Origin: Spirochaetales bacterium
GTDB taxonomy: Bacteria; Spirochaetota; Spirochaetia; ARS1246
Direction of reading: 5' to 3'
Assembly: GCA_018644745.1 (NCBI GenBank)
Contig: JABGPX010000536.1
Span: forward strand, 1 to 5,753
DNA length: 5,753 bases
A model generated the notes under the pieces. That model saw only the letters and a list, made by a program, of their open reading frames with translations. It was not told where the DNA came from and ran no database searches. Each line of letters begins with the position of its first letter. Position 1 is the stretch's first letter. Shown here one piece after another: positions 1-5,753 of the stretch. Made by a program: the position numbers and the translations under genes.

Positions 1-783
1 GAACAGATAATTGTTAACCTGCTTGTTAACGCGAGAGACGCCCTCGCTGAGGTCGAACGGAATGATCATCGCCCTACAATCAGAATCGAAACCAATCCTG
101 TGCGCCGCTCTCTCGTTAGGGAACCCGTTCTCGATACAAGCAAGGTTCAAGACTGTCTGAAGCTGACTATCCGGGATAACGGGATAGGAATAGATGACGA
201 AACGATAAAGCGGGTTTTCGATCCGTTTTTTACCAGCAAGCCCCAGGGAACCGGCCTCGGCCTCTCAACTGTATATGGAATTGTTAAACAAAATAAAGGC
301 GACATTGAAATCGAAAGCAACCAAGGTGAGGGAACTGTCTTCCGCATTTTCTGGCCGGCAACGTCCGAAGAGATCGAAGTAACAGAAAGTGAACCTGTCC
401 TGAATCTAAATGGTGCAGAATCCATTCTGTTGGCAGAGGATGACGACGGAGTACGAAGCTTTGTAAAGAACTCTCTGATATCTTACGGCTACACCGTGTT
501 CGACGCGCAGAACGGAAGGCAAGCCCTGGATTTCGATGATTCAATACTAGAGTCGATAGACCTTCTTATTTCTGATGTCATGATGCCGGAACTCGGTGGC
601 AAAGATCTTGCTGCCGCTTTATCAATTCGAATGCCAGAGCTGCCGGTCCTCTTTATTTCCGGTCACGCTGAAGATCATATAACTCACGACGGCATTATCG
701 ATTCCGGAATCAACTTTCTTAAAAAGCCGTTTTCTGTTCGTCAGCTGCTTGAAAAAGCCCGGGGAATTCTCGATCAGGATTGA
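1..783 (+). CDS. Hybrid sensor histidine kinase, C-terminal part (HATPase + receiver), 5' truncated by window
   Basis: The reading frame is open from base 1 to the TGA at 781-783, giving 260 residues; the sensor and dimerization/phosphoacceptor-His regions lie outside the window. An ATP-binding HATPase domain comes first. Its N box (EQIIVNLLVNARDAL, residues 1-15, Asn10 the expected Mg-ATP ligand) is followed by the G1 box DNGIG (59-63), the F box FDPFFTSK (73-80) and the G2 box GTGLGL (83-88). After a linker, a receiver domain spans about residues 141-258. It has the acidic pair Glu146/Asp147, phosphoacceptor Asp192 in SDVMMPELGG, Ser220 in FISGH and the conserved Lys242 in KKPFS. All key catalytic residues are present, so the protein looks active. 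The family autophosphorylates on His and passes phosphate to the attached receiver or onward by phosphorelay; the signal and output partner cannot be told from here. The GTG at base 100 is internal, because conserved N-box sequence lies upstream of it in the same frame. The next gene begins 12 bases downstream, suggesting one operon. Confidence 0.95.
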   Translation, partial: EQIIVNLLVNARDALAEVERNDHRPTIRIETNPVRRSLVREPVLDTSKVQDCLKLTIRDNGIGIDDETIKRVFDPFFTSKPQGTGLGLSTVYGIVKQNKGDIEIESNQGEGTVFRIFWPATSEEIEVTESEPVLNLNGAESILLAEDDDGVRSFVKNSLISYGYTVFDAQNGRQALDFDDSILESIDLLISDVMMPELGGKDLAAALSIRMPELPVLFISGHAEDHITHDGIIDSGINFLKKPFSVRQLLEKARGILDQD

Positions 784-784
784 T

Positions 785-790
785 TTGGAG
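785..790 (+). promoter_or_regulatory. Ribosome binding site TTGGAG for the enolase-superfamily gene
   Basis: TTGGAG lies five bases before the ATG at 796 and just after the kinase stop codon. The same TTGGAG core precedes the lipoprotein gene and the transporter gene, so it looks like this organism's usual Shine-Dalgarno form. Confidence 0.75.
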
Positions 791-795
791 TTTTC

Positions 796-1911
796 ATGTC
801 AAGAATTGAGCGCCTGGAGCTGTATCACGTTTCCATGCCGCTGAAATATCATTTTACCACCTCGTTCGGCCGTGAAGACGCTATAGAATCCGTCGTACTC
901 AGAATGGTGCGAGATGATGCGGACGGCTGGGGTGAGTCGTCTCCTCTGAAAGCCCCTGCATACAGCGCGGAATACGCTGGCGGAGTCTTCGCGGTTGTTC
1001 GTGATTGGCTGGCACCTCTGGTTCTCGGAAAAGATTATTCATCCGCCGATGAACTCCAGCAGGCGATGAGCGGCATAAAGGGCAATAACTTTGCCAAGGC
1101 AGCTATTGATTCAGCTTGGTGGGAGTGCGACGCCAAAGCTCATCAGCTGCCATTGTGGCGATTTCTCGGTGGTGATTCGCCGACTGTAGCCGTTGGCGCG
1201 GACTTTGGAATAATGGAATCCATCGATTATCTTCTGGAAACGATTCAAGGCGCCGTAGATTCAGGATTCACACGGGTGAAGTTGAAGTATCGCCCGGGAT
1301 GGGATCTAACTATGATTGAATCGGCGCGAAAACGTTTTCCGGATATGGTTTTTCACGTGGATTGCAACAGTGCCTATACAATAAGCGATTTTGATATGCT
1401 GAAGGAACTCGATCACTACAACTTAGCTATGATCGAACAGCCCCTAGCAAACGATGACATGATAGATCACGCAGCTCTTCAGAAGCAAATATCAACACCA
1501 ATATGCCTAGATGAAAGCATTACAAGTATCGATAAAGCCCGTAAGGCCTTGAGCATCGGCGCCTGCGGCTGGGTCAATATTAAATATGGCCGGGTGGGCG
1601 GCATTACAAATGCCATCAAAATACATGACTATTGTCAGGAGCGGGGAACACCCGTGTGGATCGGAGGAATGCTCGAATCGGCGATTGGCGGGGGATTCTG
1701 CACGGCCCTTGCGAGCTTATCCAACGTGAAATACCCGAATGACATTTTTCCGACTGACCGTTTCTATGCTCAGGACCTGGCAGAACCTGAAACAATCCTT
1801 TCAGCCGCCGCCGAGATAACCGCGCAACCCGGTATCGGAATTGGGATTGAGCCGGTCCCGGAACGGCTTAAGGCAATGAGCCTGCAAAGCGCCGTCGCGA
1901 CTTCCAAATAA
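796..1911 (+). CDS. Enolase-superfamily enzyme: o-succinylbenzoate synthase / N-succinylamino acid racemase family
   Basis: This complete 371-residue protein belongs to the muconate-lactonizing subgroup of the enolase superfamily and most resembles the MenC type-2 (OSBS/NSAR) family, whose usual length is about 370. It has an N-terminal capping domain (about 1-125, including GWGES at 44-48) and a barrel with the full catalytic set. The KxK pair is Lys162/Lys164 (VKLK), the metal ligands are Asp189 (HVDCN), Glu214 (IEQP) and Asp239 (CLDES), and the second catalytic Lys is Lys263 (NIKYGRVGG). The C-terminal WIGGMLESAIGGG and DRFYAQDLAEP segments are also typical of this family. Members dehydrate SHCHC to o-succinylbenzoate in menaquinone synthesis, racemize N-succinylamino acids, or do both; sequence alone seldom separates these. 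It is predicted cytosolic and Mg-dependent. The ATG has a TTGGAG site five bases upstream. No other men gene is in view, so I give no symbol. A dipeptide epimerase or another muconate-lactonizing-type activity is less likely but not excluded. Confidence 0.9.
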   Translation: MSRIERLELYHVSMPLKYHFTTSFGREDAIESVVLRMVRDDADGWGESSPLKAPAYSAEYAGGVFAVVRDWLAPLVLGKDYSSADELQQAMSGIKGNNFAKAAIDSAWWECDAKAHQLPLWRFLGGDSPTVAVGADFGIMESIDYLLETIQGAVDSGFTRVKLKYRPGWDLTMIESARKRFPDMVFHVDCNSAYTISDFDMLKELDHYNLAMIEQPLANDDMIDHAALQKQISTPICLDESITSIDKARKALSIGACGWVNIKYGRVGGITNAIKIHDYCQERGTPVWIGGMLESAIGGGFCTALASLSNVKYPNDIFPTDRFYAQDLAEPETILSAAAEITAQPGIGIGIEPVPERLKAMSLQSAVATSK

Positions 1912-1933
1912 TGCTCATAAAGCCTTGTCATCG

Positions 1934-3295
1934 TTATTCGTTGGTCATGCGCATCGGCTGATGGGTCGCTTCAATTACATCCCGCCACAGACTAGATTCC
2001 GGGTCTATTTTCCGCCGGGAGGAAACCACCATTCCTATTGGGACATGCACAAAAAAATTGTTTACCTGACTAATAACGACCTTGGTCTTTCCGGACATGG
2101 CCGCGTGGGCCGCGTTGTTACCGAGCCGCGCGCAGTAGAGTGCATCGGTTGGCGCCGCGACGGCGCTTCGGATAATGTAGCTTGGATCTATATATTTTAG
2201 GTTCGCGGTTACTGAAATCTTCTTGAAATAGTCGGTTATTTTGTCTTTTAAATACACACCGATATCACCGAGCTTTCGGTTTCCCGATGCGTCGGTTAAA
2301 TCTGACACAGGAAAATGCTCCTGACCTGATCCTTCCGCCACAATAACAACGGCATGGCCTCTCCTCTCTATGCGCTTACGAAGATGCTCAAGAAAGCCGT
2401 TATGACCTTCAAACTCAAAAGGAACTTCCGGAACCAGGACGAAATTTGCTTCATGGCTGGCAACCGCGGTATTCGCCGCAATAAATCCAGAGGCTCTGCC
2501 CATAAGCTTTACCAGACCGATTCCGTTTATTGCCGAATGGGCCTCCGTGTGGGCAGACACAACTGTCTGTACGGCTTCGGCAACTGCCGTCTGAAAACCA
2601 AAACTCCGGTCTATGAAAGCAAGGTCGTTGTCAATTGTTTTCGGCACGCCCACAACCGCAATTTTGAGACTGCGCCGTTCAACCTCTTCCGCGATTTCTA
2701 TAGCTGCTCTCTGAGTCCCGTCGCCGCCGATGAGGAACAGTATGTTCATATTCATTTGCTCGACTGCATCAACTATCGATTCAATGCGATCACCGCCGCC
2801 TCGCGACGAACCGAGCACTGTGCCGCCAATCTTGTGAATGTCATCAACAACGGTTGGATTGAGCTCAACCGGCGAAATATTGTTTTCCGGAAGAAAACCC
2901 TGGTATCCAAATCTAATACCCGTGATTCTATGAACGCCGTACCGGTACCATAGACAGCGGGTAATCCCGCGAATTACATCGTTCAGCCCGGGACATAACC
3001 CGCCGCACGTTGCTATTGCGGCGTGCGCATGGCTCGGTGAAAAATAGATTTTTTGGCGCGGCCCGGCCAATTGAAGGAGCTGGGATTTTCCGGGAGCCGC
3101 GATATCCTGGCCGGTGTCGACCTCAATATCATATTGGATGTGTTCTTCATCCCGCACGTAGTTGGCAAGTTCATCGCCTTCAACAGTCGAGTATGTTATT
3201 GGGGAAGGCGTTTTCGCTTTGCCAAGTGCTTCAACGGAAAAATCATAATTATTATTCATTGAAGAAAGCATATATGGGATGCCATCGTTACTCAA
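1934..3295 (-). CDS. 6-phosphofructokinase (group II, long clade; probably ATP-dependent)
   Basis: This cytosolic glycolytic enzyme phosphorylates fructose 6-phosphate at C1. The 453-residue product has an extension of about 90 residues before the catalytic core, normal for the long PFK clade of spirochaetes, plants and trypanosomatids. Visible motifs, in order: GGLCPGLNDVIRG (98-110, nucleotide loop), GYQGF (130-134), LGSSRGGG (161-168), GGDGT (190-194), PKTIDND (218-224, with Asp222 as the catalytic base), FGFQTAV (232-238), KLMGRASGF (263-271), PEVPF (289-293, substrate Glu290) and YIIRS (373-377). Gly in GGDGT points to ATP, while Lys in PKTIDND is the residue usual in PPi enzymes; this mixed pattern is known from ATP-using members of the clade. 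The start is uncertain. The longest frame begins at TTG (3295) with AGGTG four bases upstream. In-frame ATGs at 3271 (441+4=445 residues) and 3259 (441 residues) lack a good ribosome site, although the family-like sequence only begins near residue 18. The gene converges on the enolase-superfamily gene and diverges from the lipoprotein gene, so it is probably monocistronic. Confidence 0.95.
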   Translation of the reverse strand: MSNDGIPYMLSSMNNNYDFSVEALGKAKTPSPITYSTVEGDELANYVRDEEHIQYDIEVDTGQDIAAPGKSQLLQLAGPRQKIYFSPSHAHAAIATCGGLCPGLNDVIRGITRCLWYRYGVHRITGIRFGYQGFLPENNISPVELNPTVVDDIHKIGGTVLGSSRGGGDRIESIVDAVEQMNMNILFLIGGDGTQRAAIEIAEEVERRSLKIAVVGVPKTIDNDLAFIDRSFGFQTAVAEAVQTVVSAHTEAHSAINGIGLVKLMGRASGFIAANTAVASHEANFVLVPEVPFEFEGHNGFLEHLRKRIERRGHAVVIVAEGSGQEHFPVSDLTDASGNRKLGDIGVYLKDKITDYFKKISVTANLKYIDPSYIIRSAVAAPTDALYCARLGNNAAHAAMSGKTKVVISQVNNFFVHVPIGMVVSSRRKIDPESSLWRDVIEATHQPMRMTNE

Positions 3296-3299
3296 GGAA

Positions 3300-3304
3300 C
3301 ACCT
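3300..3304 (-). promoter_or_regulatory. Possible ribosome binding site AGGTG for the phosphofructokinase TTG start
   Basis: On the minus strand AGGTG sits four bases before the TTG at 3295. It is the only purine-rich Shine-Dalgarno-like match near the three candidate starts (TTG 3295, ATG 3271, ATG 3259). It differs from the TTGGAG form used by neighbouring genes and the spacing is short, so it only weakly favours the TTG. Confidence 0.4.
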
Positions 3305-3347
3305 GGGTCGTTCCGGTTTGTCATCAAGTGGAAATCTCCCGGATAGC

Positions 3348-3356
3348 TGCTATACT
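3348..3356 (+). promoter_or_regulatory. Candidate extended -10 promoter for the lipoprotein gene
   Basis: TGC-TATACT matches an extended -10 element (TGn followed by a 5/6 match to TATAAT) in the divergent intergenic region. No good -35 hexamer lies at 16-18 bases upstream; TTGTCA at 3318-3323 is too far away at 27 bases. A transcript starting near 3363 would have a leader of about 35 bases, ending in TTTGGAG six bases before the lipoprotein ATG. This was read by eye only. Confidence 0.4.
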
Positions 3357-3385
3357 CTAAAGACAGTTATTTATTATCCTGTCAG

Positions 3386-3392
3386 TTTGGAG
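3386..3392 (+). promoter_or_regulatory. Ribosome binding site TTTGGAG for the lipoprotein gene
   Basis: TTTGGAG lies six bases before the ATG at 3399 and is identical to the site in front of the enolase-superfamily gene. It supports that ATG as the start of the lipoprotein. Confidence 0.75.
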
Positions 3393-3398
3393 TGAGCT

Positions 3399-3845
3399 AT
3401 GAAAAAGCACATGCTATTTATTATGATGATCTTTCTGTCTCTTGCTTTCCTTTCTTGCGCAAGCGGACCGACCTCCGTCGAAAAAGTAAAACTCGAGCGT
3501 CAGGATAGAGCGTACGATAGGTATGTAAACGAGCATCGTACCGCGAATAAAAAGGATTTAGAAGACCCGGGAATCTATTACTACCGAAGAGCTTTCTACG
3601 TGGTCATCAGTCTCTCGGATGCCGGCGTCGCCAGCTATCCCGAATGGGCCGGTGAAAAACTAATTAAAAGCTTTTTAAGCTATAAGATAATCGACCAGCA
3701 ATCATTCTCGCTGGAAGAATTCGCTTCACTGATTCTTCATTTTGAGGCGAAAGAGATAACAGACGGCCGTTACACGGCTATCGTCTCCGTGCGGGTACCC
3801 GCGCGAGCCATTCTCGACTTCAGGAATAATCTCATTCCGGACTGA
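3399..3845 (+). CDS. Small predicted lipoprotein, unknown function
   Basis: I do not recognise the family of this 148-residue protein. The N-terminus is a lipoprotein-type signal peptide: Lys2-Lys3, a hydrophobic core (about 5-18), then FLSC with Cys20 as the likely lipidated residue. Phe at -3 departs from the strict Leu-Ala-Gly/Ser-Cys box, but relaxed boxes occur, for example in spirochaetes. The mature part, about 129 residues, starts with a polar, highly charged stretch (about 25-55, rich in Lys, Arg, Glu and Asp) that may be a helix or linker. It is followed by a more ordered-looking region (about 59-140) of alternating hydrophobic strands such as AFYVVISL and YTAIVSVRV, with an amphipathic helix between them. 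No catalytic motif is seen. It probably sits on a membrane facing the periplasm or the outside. It has its own likely promoter, diverges from the phosphofructokinase gene, and is followed 73 bases later by a transporter, with no clear terminator in between. Confidence 0.8.
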   Translation: MKKHMLFIMMIFLSLAFLSCASGPTSVEKVKLERQDRAYDRYVNEHRTANKKDLEDPGIYYYRRAFYVVISLSDAGVASYPEWAGEKLIKSFLSYKIIDQQSFSLEEFASLILHFEAKEITDGRYTAIVSVRVPARAILDFRNNLIPD

Positions 3846-3875
3846 TTGTTATTCCCTGCCGCGTGCAGGTAATAT
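3846..3875 (+). promoter_or_regulatory. Weak candidate promoter before the transporter gene
   Basis: TTGTTA (3846-3851) and TAATAT (3870-3875) are separated by 18 bases and each match the sigma-70 consensus at four of six positions. Transcription would start near 3882, about 36 bases before the GTG start and downstream of the alternative ATG at 3874. The transporter could equally be read through from the lipoprotein gene. Confidence 0.25.
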
Positions 3876-3906
3876 GATAACCTATCTATTTCACTCCGTC
3901 CGAAAA

Positions 3907-3913
3907 TTGGAGG
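3907..3913 (+). promoter_or_regulatory. Strong ribosome binding site TTGGAGG that sets the transporter start
   Basis: TTGGAGG ends five bases before the GTG at 3919. It is the best Shine-Dalgarno match in the window and shares its core with the sites of two neighbouring genes. The upstream in-frame ATG at 3874 has only a weak AGGT close by. Confidence 0.75.
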
Positions 3914-3918
3914 CCGGC

Positions 3919-5274
3919 GTGGCTGGAAAGCTGAAGACTACAACCAAAATCATCTATGGCTCAGGAGATAGCGGTTTCAGTTTCACCTCGACAATACTTG
4001 GTGCCTATTTCGCAATCTTCCTTACGGACGTTGTGGGCCTTTCGCCCGGTATCGCCGCAGCTGCTGTTTTCATCGGCAGAAGTTGGGACTATGTGAACGA
4101 TCCGCTTATCGGCTACCTTTCGGATAAGACAAGATCGAAGTACGGAAGACGCCGCCCGTACCTCCTCTACGGCGCGCTGCCTTTCGCGATAACCTTCGCT
4201 ATGCTGTGGTGGACCCCGCCTTTTGCGGCGCAATTCCTGCTTGCGGCTTATTACGCCGCGGCTTACTTTCTCTTCGATACCGCGGCAACCTTTGTCTATA
4301 TGCCATATTTCGCTCTCACCCCTGAGTTAGCTTCAGGCTACGATGAAAGGACCACTCTCACATCATACCGGATGTTTTTTTCAATTTTTGCTGGCCTCCT
4401 CGCTTTCGTCATTCCTCTCGCGATAATAGGATCGTTCCGTCCCGAAAACGCTGGAAGGGTCTTCGCCATGGGTATATTGTTCGCTGTTGCGAGCGCCGCC
4501 CCGCTCCTTCTGGTTTTTTTAAAAACAGAGGAACGCAGCGAGTTTCAAACGCAGGAAAAACCTGCACTAAAGGAATCACTCAAGGCGGTTTTCAAAAATC
4601 GGCCGTTCCTCTTTGGATTAGGAATCTATCTTTTCACATGGGTGGCCATGGACATCATGCAAGTCACATTGCTGTATTACCTGAAGTATAATCTGCTTCG
4701 GGAATTTCAGAGTGATCTGATACTTGCGACCATCTTTGTCTCAGCGATTGCCTCTCTCCCGCTCTGGACAAAACTATCTAAACGATACGGCAAGCGGATC
4801 GCCTATATCGGCGGTGTTGCTTTTTGGGGGATTGTCCAATGCATAATCGTTACGTTCCAACCTCAAACGCCTTTGGCGGTTATCCTTGCTATCTGCGTGC
4901 TGGCGGGTGTGGGTGTGGGCGCCGCTCACGTTCTCCCCTGGTCGATTATTCCTGATGCTATTGAGTGGGATGAATGGAAAACCGGGAAACGCCGCGAGGG
5001 TATGTACTACAGCATGGTGACCCTGGTAAAAAAAATAGCCTCGTCGTTGGCGATACCGCTGGCACTTCTTCTTCTTGAAACTACTGGATATATTCCTAAC
5101 GCGGAAACTCAGTCCAGAGGAGCCTTGCTGGTAATAAGGCTTCTCACCGGACCGGTTCCGGCGATCCTTCTGATCGCGGGTATTTTGTGCGCGGTGATGT
5201 ACCCTCTCAGTAGAAAGCAATTTTTGGAAATCTCCGCGGTTCTCGAAGAACGGCGCAAGGGACCACGGCAATGA
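3919..5274 (+). CDS. GPH-family (MFS_2) sugar:cation symporter
   Basis: This inner-membrane transporter of the glycoside-pentoside-hexuronide:cation symporter family is 451 residues long, the usual family length. Family members import sugars or glycosides with H+ or Na+; the substrate here is unknown. Signature segments are YGSGDSG near the N-terminus (13-19), the loop motif with WDYVNDPLIG (56-65), SDKTRSKYGRRRP (68-80), DERTTLTSYR (142-151) before helix 5, and IIPDAIEWDEWKTGKRREG (343-361) in the second half. About twelve hydrophobic segments can be picked out, with a charged central loop at about 201-228. I chose the GTG at 3919 because TTGGAGG lies five bases upstream and the protein then starts MAGKLKTTTKIIYGSGD, as homologs typically do. 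The longer frame from ATG 3874 would add 15 residues. It overlaps the next gene by four bases (ATGA), implying translational coupling. Melibiose-type and glucuronide-type permeases belong to the same family, but no substrate should be assumed. Confidence 0.9.
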   Translation: MAGKLKTTTKIIYGSGDSGFSFTSTILGAYFAIFLTDVVGLSPGIAAAAVFIGRSWDYVNDPLIGYLSDKTRSKYGRRRPYLLYGALPFAITFAMLWWTPPFAAQFLLAAYYAAAYFLFDTAATFVYMPYFALTPELASGYDERTTLTSYRMFFSIFAGLLAFVIPLAIIGSFRPENAGRVFAMGILFAVASAAPLLLVFLKTEERSEFQTQEKPALKESLKAVFKNRPFLFGLGIYLFTWVAMDIMQVTLLYYLKYNLLREFQSDLILATIFVSAIASLPLWTKLSKRYGKRIAYIGGVAFWGIVQCIIVTFQPQTPLAVILAICVLAGVGVGAAHVLPWSIIPDAIEWDEWKTGKRREGMYYSMVTLVKKIASSLAIPLALLLLETTGYIPNAETQSRGALLVIRLLTGPVPAILLIAGILCAVMYPLSRKQFLEISAVLEERRKGPRQ

Positions 5275-5753
5275 GCATCGAGGTTCGCGAAATAACAACG
5301 CCGGCGGCTCTCCGGAAATTTCTGCGGTTTCCATGGAGTATCTACGCCGGCGACCCTTTATGGGTACCCCCGCTTCTCCCAGAAAGGAAAAAGGCAATCT
5401 CGGAAAAGCACGGCGTCTTTTTCAAACGGGGAACCGCCACTTTCTTCGCCGCCTACCGAAACGGGCTGCAAGTAGGCACAATCTGCGCGGCTCATGATCC
5501 GCCGTCGAACGCTTTGAGCAAATCTGCGGATTGCGTATTTGGTTTTTTTGAGTGTGTCGATGATTACAACGCTTCCAAAGCACTTTTTAATCATGCCGCG
5601 GAATGGGCGGCTTCCCGCGGTCTTTCGTCGTTATACGGCCCATTCAATCTGGATTATGAAAATGCCTACGGTATTCTTATTGAAGGCCGTGATCGTCCTC
5701 CGGCGCTCATGTGCGGGCACACGCCGGAGTATTATAAAACTTTTATAGAACGC
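5271..5753 (+). CDS. GNAT-like (YghO-type) protein, N-terminal part, 3' truncated by window
   Basis: The frame opens at ATG 5271, inside the transporter's stop region (ATGA), and stays open for 161 codons to the window edge. An AAGGGA site lies eight bases upstream. The N-terminus, with FLRFPWSIYAGDPLWVPPL (17-35), resembles a widespread bacterial family of about 370-390 residues annotated as GNAT-like N-acetyltransferases and including E. coli YghO. Other family-like stretches are FFKRGTATFFAAYRNGLQVGTICA (50-73), FGFFECVDD (90-98), a helix around AAEWAASRGL (109-118), LYGPFN (121-126) and GILIEGRDRPPALM (134-147). The fold is expected to bind an acyl-CoA, but the substrate and even the activity of this family are, to my knowledge, not established. 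The C-terminal half, including any second acyltransferase-like domain, is not in view. It probably shares an mRNA with the transporter. Confidence 0.85.
   Translation, partial: MSIEVREITTPAALRKFLRFPWSIYAGDPLWVPPLLPERKKAISEKHGVFFKRGTATFFAAYRNGLQVGTICAAHDPPSNALSKSADCVFGFFECVDDYNASKALFNHAAEWAASRGLSSLYGPFNLDYENAYGILIEGRDRPPALMCGHTPEYYKTFIER

Noticed and set aside
100..102. GTG as a start codon of a short kinase-like protein
   Set aside because: The same frame continues upstream to base 1 and encodes the conserved kinase N box, so the gene is simply cut by the window edge.
1912..1933. Bidirectional terminator between the convergent enolase-superfamily and phosphofructokinase genes
   Set aside because: The 22-base gap holds no inverted repeat with flanking A/T runs. 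A nearby CATC/GATG pair (1952-1963) has only four base pairs.
2354..2953. A 199-residue open frame on the + strand
   Set aside because: It lies entirely antisense to the phosphofructokinase gene, whose conserved motifs fill the other strand. Its translation shows no recognisable domain and it has no convincing ribosome site.
3855..3869. Hairpin CCTGC-cgcgt-GCAGG after the lipoprotein gene, considered as a terminator
   Set aside because: The stem is only five base pairs and no T-run follows, so it does not look like an intrinsic terminator.
4515..4526. T-run followed by A-run inside the transporter gene, considered as a frameshift or terminator
   Set aside because: The reading frame continues intact through it with family-like sequence on both sides, and no GC-rich stem precedes it.
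4774..5397. A 207-residue open frame on the - strand
   Set aside because: It is antisense to both the transporter 3' end and the GNAT-like 5' end. Its product is low-complexity, Arg/Ser-rich and has no family resemblance.
1..5753. Mobile element, CRISPR array, tRNA or rRNA, toxin-antitoxin or phage-defence genes
   Set aside because: No repeats, transposase motifs, structural RNA signatures or defence-type domains were seen on either strand. Nearly the whole window is explained by six ordinary genes.

Overview
This window is a compact, gene-dense bacterial stretch of moderate GC with short intergenic gaps (12, 22, about 100 and about 70 bases). No RNA gene, insertion sequence, CRISPR array or integration site is visible. 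The lipoprotein-type signal peptide and the PAS/hybrid-kinase-style sensor point to a diderm (Gram-negative-type) bacterium. The roughly 450-residue phosphofructokinase belongs to the clade found in spirochaetes, some deltaproteobacteria, plants and trypanosomatids, so a spirochaete or similar lineage is a reasonable guess. That placement is an inference, not a demonstration.

Layout. (1) Bases 1-783, + strand: the C-terminal 260 residues of a hybrid sensor histidine kinase (HATPase domain followed by a receiver domain), cut by the left edge. (2) 796-1911, +: a complete enolase-superfamily enzyme of the o-succinylbenzoate synthase / N-succinylamino acid racemase type, 12 bases after the kinase and probably co-transcribed with it. 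(3) 1934-3295, - strand: a complete 6-phosphofructokinase, convergent with gene 2 (22-base gap) and divergent from gene 4. (4) 3399-3845, +: a small predicted lipoprotein of unknown function, with a plausible extended -10 promoter in front. (5) 3919-5274, +: a 12-helix GPH-type (MFS_2) sugar/cation symporter, whose GTG start is set by a strong TTGGAGG ribosome binding site. (6) 5271-5753, +: the N-terminal 161 residues of a GNAT-like (YghO-type) protein that overlaps the transporter by four bases (ATGA) and runs off the right edge.

How the genes fit together. Phosphofructokinase (glycolysis) and a sugar-type symporter suggest a carbohydrate-metabolism flavour, but they are on opposite strands and no shared pathway is proven. 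The transporter and the acetyltransferase-like gene are very likely translationally coupled. The kinase and the enolase-superfamily gene look like one transcription unit, but no other menaquinone or amino acid racemization genes are in view to settle the enzyme's substrate.

I did not find a convincing new multi-gene system. The points most worth a second look are the unresolved substrate of the enolase-superfamily enzyme, the mixed ATP/PPi signature and start of the phosphofructokinase, and the transporter/acetyltransferase-like pair.
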